This document shows, in pieces, positions 7,201-8,457 of a stretch of 8,457 bases of DNA (position 1 is the stretch's first letter; each line of letters begins with the position of its first letter). A model generated the notes under the pieces. The model was given only the letters and a program-made list of their open reading frames with translations, was not told the origin of the DNA and made no database searches. This DNA is from Acidobacteriota bacterium (lineage in GTDB: Bacteria; Acidobacteriota; Terriglobia; Acidiferrales; UBA7541), in contig QHYP01000158.1 in the NCBI GenBank assembly GCA_003224195.1, forward strand, positions 1-8,457. Reading direction: 5' to 3'. Position numbers and translations under genes: made by a program.

Positions 7201-7685
7201 TCTTTCGCCGCAACAATTGCGCCTTCCTCTTCTTCTGCCGCGGTGTCTTGCGCCGTCGCACGATTCCGCGCTGCCCCAGCCGTGCCTTCTTGCTCTGCGC
7301 CATTTCGGCCGATCTGCCGCCGCGTTACCAGCCGGCACAAGTTGCTGTAGCCCTCCGCATCCGCTGCCAGCAGCACCATCGGCAGGTCATGTTTTTTTTC
7401 CTCATGCCGAGCGGAGGTTCGATGGTTTTCGTTGGCCCGCAATCTGGGAATCTCTCCCGCATCGCCGCTTTGATCTCTTTCGACATCCACCGCCACTCCC
7501 ACAATCGGTTTCACTCCCACCTCGTGCGCCGCCAGGTAAAACGGCACCGCGGCGTACATCCCGTTCGTATCCGTCAGCGCCACCGCCGGCATCTTCTGCT
7601 CGGCCGCCGCGGCGACCAGTTCCAGCGGCGACGCGACCCCCCTCAGAAACGAGTAGTGGCTGTGACAATGGAGATGAACAAACAT
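4269..7685 (-). CDS. dnaE2: DNA polymerase III alpha-family polymerase, probably error-prone DnaE2 type
   Basis: The 1138-residue product is a C-family replicative-type polymerase. The N-terminal PHP domain (~1-300) opens with HLHCHSHYSFLRG. The His usual in the TDHG motif is replaced (ALTDTNGMY), so PHP metal binding may be weakened. The palm contains PDIDIDI, with catalytic Asp445 and Asp447, and the third Asp598 in KMDLLG. VARGSAASS precedes it, and the fingers include IYQEQVMQIAQTVGSMSLAEADLVRRS and GFGFCKAHAATYADISY. FYHVSAYVEEAKRWGIEV and a helix-hairpin-helix part (~895-950) recall DnaE2. The last ~80 residues form an OB fold (FVTLEDQRGVYEAVLFPEAY). TETLFP at 988-993 lies where alpha subunits carry their clamp-binding motif. 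The start is ATG 7685, directly at the PHP motif; GTG 7733 would add residues encoded within a stem-loop. The DnaE2 assignment rests on motif flavour and the dinB neighbour; a divergent DnaE1 is the alternative. The coding sequence contains several in-frame palindromes, listed separately. Confidence 0.93.
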   Translation of the reverse strand: MFVHLHCHSHYSFLRGVASPLELVAAAAEQKMPAVALTDTNGMYAAVPFYLAAHEVGVKPIVGVAVDVERDQSGDAGEIPRLRANENHRTSARHEEKKHDLPMVLLAADAEGYSNLCRLVTRRQIGRNGAEQEGTAGAARNRATAQDTAAEEEEGAIVAAKDEGEPLTIEDLAEHNKGVIALCWTPSESSNASNRRGAACCAPTNGKEWIARLKEIFGERLYLEAQLLSPGDRRALREAARLGRELGVPLVATNNAHFPRPEEHLHHRALNAIRTGGLLTTVAPPEITSREAWFKPAAEMERLFADHPEAVRATLEIAARCNLQLELGKLIFPEFPVPEGETPFSYLWKLSFEGALRRYRPLRPEVLARLTHELEVIEKRNLAPFFLLVWDIVEEARRRGIPAVARGSAASSIVTYCLGISRVCPLRWGLYFERFLNEQRGDCPDIDIDICGARRDEMLDYVYKRWGAEHVAMIGSFITMHARLAIREIAKVFGVPPGEVNHFTRRLPHRPVREILSAIRGLPECRSLPINDEPWKTILQVALRLDDLPRHLGIHPCGTVISARPLTQLVPLERAAKGIVVTQYDMNAVEALGLIKMDLLGQRGLTTMSLALDNIERTMTNSASEMQIAPDGATPCPQPREIDFDAIPENDPATCEVLAQGRTMGIFQIESPAMRGLLRTMKARTLEEVAQALALVRPGAAEYGSKELFLKRLRGQEKVEHAHPALKEILGDTLGVCIYQEQVMQIAQTVGSMSLAEADLVRRSSAKYSGERDRNRLRGKFLKAAEQMGLKGAAREETWMMVEKFAGFGFCKAHAATYADISYRMAYLKTHHPAEFLAAMCSAGAGFYHVSAYVEEAKRWGIEVRLPSVNHSRMEYTTELAANDKRAPMKSGQALRVGLMQVKGLRIETMAAIVREREAHGAFGSLEDFLRRVPVERDEIETLIKCGAFDDVSTQTRPALLWEWNLLQAGNGELRAGPSTPLRRSAMTETLFPDAGRAQARHGGQAGVPVPPYAPAYTQKQKLAYEREILEVCVSGHPLDDLPRNGEVWSDELEKLRGRRVALCGWVVTYRHVGTKNYRNMMFVTLEDQRGVYEAVLFPEAYERYGGLVYETRALRVSGRVEIDGQINCDTLAPLKAG
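4655..4694. repeat. Structured REP-like element inside dnaE2 (two hairpins within an outer stem)
   Basis: The plus strand shows CAGGCA-CTCC-TGCCTG (4658-4673, 6-bp stem), immediately followed by CCCGCC-GT-GGCGGG (4674-4687, 6-bp stem). A closing outer pair, GCACAGGC (4655-4662) with GCCTGTGC (4687-4694), competes with the first hairpin. In dnaE2 it encodes residues 998-1011 (AQARHGGQAGVPVP region), in the linker before the OB fold, where no conserved motif is expected. Such CAGGCA/TGCCTG modules look to me like dispersed repeats seen in environmental genomes, but that is memory and not a search. Confidence 0.6.
4736..4755. repeat. Possible degenerate REP-like element in dnaE2
   Basis: TCCTGAGCGGGGTCGAAGGG resembles a common bacterial dispersed motif of the form CCTGAGC-N-GTCGAAGG, whose ends pair imperfectly (CCT with AGG). 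It encodes residues 977-984 (GPSTPLRR), in an unconserved linker. The pairing is weak, so the call depends on resemblance recalled from other genomes. Confidence 0.4.
5009..5027. repeat. Perfect 8-bp hairpin with 3-nt loop inside dnaE2
   Basis: GCCCCGAT-TTC-ATCGGGGC is a perfect inverted repeat. It encodes residues 887-893 (APMKSGQ) between two segments that look conserved (MEYTTE before, ALRVGLMQVKGL after), so it sits at a loop likely to tolerate insertion. A weaker hairpin of similar shape, CCGCT-TTC-AGCGG, occurs at 4274-4286 just before the dnaE2 stop. Confidence 0.55.
7075..7102. repeat. Perfect 28-bp palindrome inside dnaE2
   Basis: Positions 7075-7088 read GTAGGGGCGCAGCA, and 7089-7102 are the exact reverse complement with no spacer, so all 14 positions pair. 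The palindrome encodes dnaE2 residues 195-204 (RRGAACCAPT), a Cys-Cys-containing stretch unlike its surroundings, between the PHP segment ending in GVIALCW and EWIARLKEIFGERLYLE. The placement suggests a small mobile palindrome tolerated in a surface loop. A palindrome this long is very unlikely by chance. Confidence 0.75.
7403..7425. repeat. Possible decayed REP-like element next to an A8 run in dnaE2
   Basis: On the minus strand, 7425 to 7403 reads CCATCGAACCTCCGCTCGGC and on to ATG. It aligns loosely with the minus strand of the 4736-4755 element (CCTTCGACCCCGCTCAGG), so both may derive from one family. It encodes residues ~87-95 (NHRTSARHE) in an apparent insertion between two PHP-domain segments. 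An eight-adenine run of the coding strand (7392-7399) follows at once. The similarity is partial. Confidence 0.3.
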
Positions 7686-7718
7686 CGTGGTTCGTGATCC
7701 GTGAAGAAAAGGGTTAGC

Positions 7719-7758
7719 GGCCAGTAAAGGCACGTGTAGCGTCGACCTTTAGGCCGGC
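7719..7758. repeat. Stem-loop or REP-like element between dinB and dnaE2
   Basis: TAAAGG (7725-7730) pairs with CCTTTA (7746-7751) across a 15-nt loop. GGCC (7719-7722) can add four pairs with GGCC (7752-7755) across a 2-nt bulge. An alternative imperfect hairpin is GTCGACCT-TT-AGGCCGGC (7741-7758). The structure sits 34 nt upstream of the dnaE2 ATG. In the dnaE2 transcript it is followed by CCCTTTTCTT, a weak pyrimidine run, so it could be an attenuator, a weak dinB terminator or just another dispersed repeat. I cannot choose between these from sequence. Confidence 0.45.
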
Positions 7759-7819
7759 ATCTTTGGTTCTTTTTTCACTAAAGCAGGGTAGGGAACGAGA
7801 AGAAAAGTTCAGCCATCAG

Positions 7820-8457
7820 CTACCGCGACAAGCACGGCGTGGAAAGCACCAGTCCGGTCGGTTTTTCCGCGTAATGCTCGCGCAACTGTAAACCCTTGCC
7901 GTAAAACAGTGCGTTCCAGCCGAACCGCCCGCGCACCGCGTCCACGCCGCGATTCAGATACCACCGCCGGTTCGCCTCCCTATCGAACAGCTCGTTCTGC
8001 CGTCGGTCGGGCTCGAGATTCGTCACGCTCACGTTCACCAGCCGCACGGCCACGCGCCGCGTGAACAATTTTCCGAATAGCGCCATCGCCGCCACGAGCA
8101 GCGCGCGCTCGTCGTTTGTCGGCCGCAGCAGGCGTTCCGCGCGATGCGCCGAAAAATAGTCCGCATACCGCAGCCGCAAGCTGATCGTGCGCGCCTGCCG
8201 TCCGTGGAGGCGCAGCGTCGCGCCGATGCGCTCGCTCAAATACTCGATCAACCCGCCGAGAAACTCCGTGTCAATCGTGCCGCCCTCGATCGTCGTCTCC
8301 CGCGAAATGGACTTCGGCGCCGCCGTCAGCACCACCTCGCGTCCATCGAGCCCGCGCGCCCGCTCCCAAATCTGCCGGCCAATCGCTTCGCCAAACGCCG
8401 CCTCGAGCGCCGGCCGCGGCACCTGCCGCAATTGCCCGATCGTCGTGATCCCGCGCT
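7820..8457 (-). CDS. dinB: DNA polymerase IV (Y family), C-terminal part, cut by window edge
   Basis: The visible 211 residues run from the thumb to the natural stop at 7820; the catalytic palm lies off the right edge. They begin in the helix-hairpin-helix (RGITTIGQLRQVPRPALEAAFGEAIGRQIWERARG). The Pol IV signature PKSISRETT marks entry to the little finger, followed by TISLRLRYADYFSAHRAERLLRPTND and VRLVNVSVTNLEP. QNELFD (encoded at 7982-7999) fits the sliding-clamp-binding consensus QxxLF and lies at the end of the little finger, as in other DinB proteins. A ~55-residue tail follows (VDAVRGRFGWNALFYG, then LVLSTPCLSR), a type found in several DinB subfamilies. KSxSRExT favours true Pol IV over the inactive ImuB paralogue, though the catalytic acids are not visible. 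dnaE2 begins 134 nt downstream on the same strand, so the two are probably expressed together. Confidence 0.9.
   Translation of the reverse strand, partial: RGITTIGQLRQVPRPALEAAFGEAIGRQIWERARGLDGREVVLTAAPKSISRETTIEGGTIDTEFLGGLIEYLSERIGATLRLHGRQARTISLRLRYADYFSAHRAERLLRPTNDERALLVAAMALFGKLFTRRVAVRLVNVSVTNLEPDRRQNELFDREANRRWYLNRGVDAVRGRFGWNALFYGKGLQLREHYAEKPTGLVLSTPCLSR

Noticed and set aside
6159..7697. A 512-codon open frame on the plus strand opposite dnaE2
   Set aside because: It is a shadow of GC-rich dnaE2 codons: the translation is Arg/His/Pro-rich without domain patterns, whereas the minus strand encodes an unmistakable polymerase.
7793..7810. GAAC-N10-GTTC as a LexA or SOS box
   Set aside because: The spacing does not match the GAAC-N4-GTTC or GTTC-N7-GTTC boxes I know, and it lies at the dinB 3' end. 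It is kept only as a note in the intergenic finding.

Overview
The window looks like a chromosomal segment of a GC-rich bacterium, most likely an Acidobacteriota relative. This is inferred from gene content: an Oar-type TonB-dependent receptor start with a carboxypeptidase-regulatory-like domain, a second small secreted protein of the same fold, and a Pol IV gene next to an error-prone-type DnaE. No rRNA, tRNA, CRISPR array, transposase or prophage gene was seen.

Layout, left to right. (1) Positions 1-312, minus strand: signal peptide and first domain of a TonB-dependent-receptor-like protein that runs off the left edge. (2) A divergent intergenic region of about 300 bp. (3) Plus strand: a small secreted transthyretin-like protein (622-1032), then 39 nt later a LysR-type regulator (1072-1986). 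(4) From 2051 to the right edge everything is on the minus strand. In transcription order this is dinB (Pol IV, C-terminal part only, entering from the right), a 134-nt gap holding a stem-loop, a dnaE2-like polymerase (7685 to 4269), a 103-codon helical protein 7 nt later, a secreted Sm-like/PsbP-like protein coupled to it by an ATGA overlap, and a secreted protein of unknown function built from two related repeats. The lysR gene and this last gene converge.

The two polymerases probably act together in translesion synthesis: DinB carries the Pol IV little-finger signature and a QNELF clamp-binding motif, and the DnaE has its three catalytic aspartates. The small genes behind dnaE2 may be co-transcribed, but nothing ties them to DNA repair.

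The most unusual signal is that the dnaE2 coding sequence carries several unrelated short palindromic (REP-like) sequences read in frame at apparent loop or linker positions: a perfect 28-bp palindrome at 7075-7102, a two-hairpin element at 4655-4694, a 19-nt hairpin at 5009-5027, and one or two degenerate elements at 4736-4755 and 7403-7425. A further stem-loop lies just upstream of the gene. This resembles the in-frame palindromic elements known from Rickettsia, here collected in one polymerase gene. Two of them bracket the putative clamp-binding motif. The rest of the window looks ordinary.
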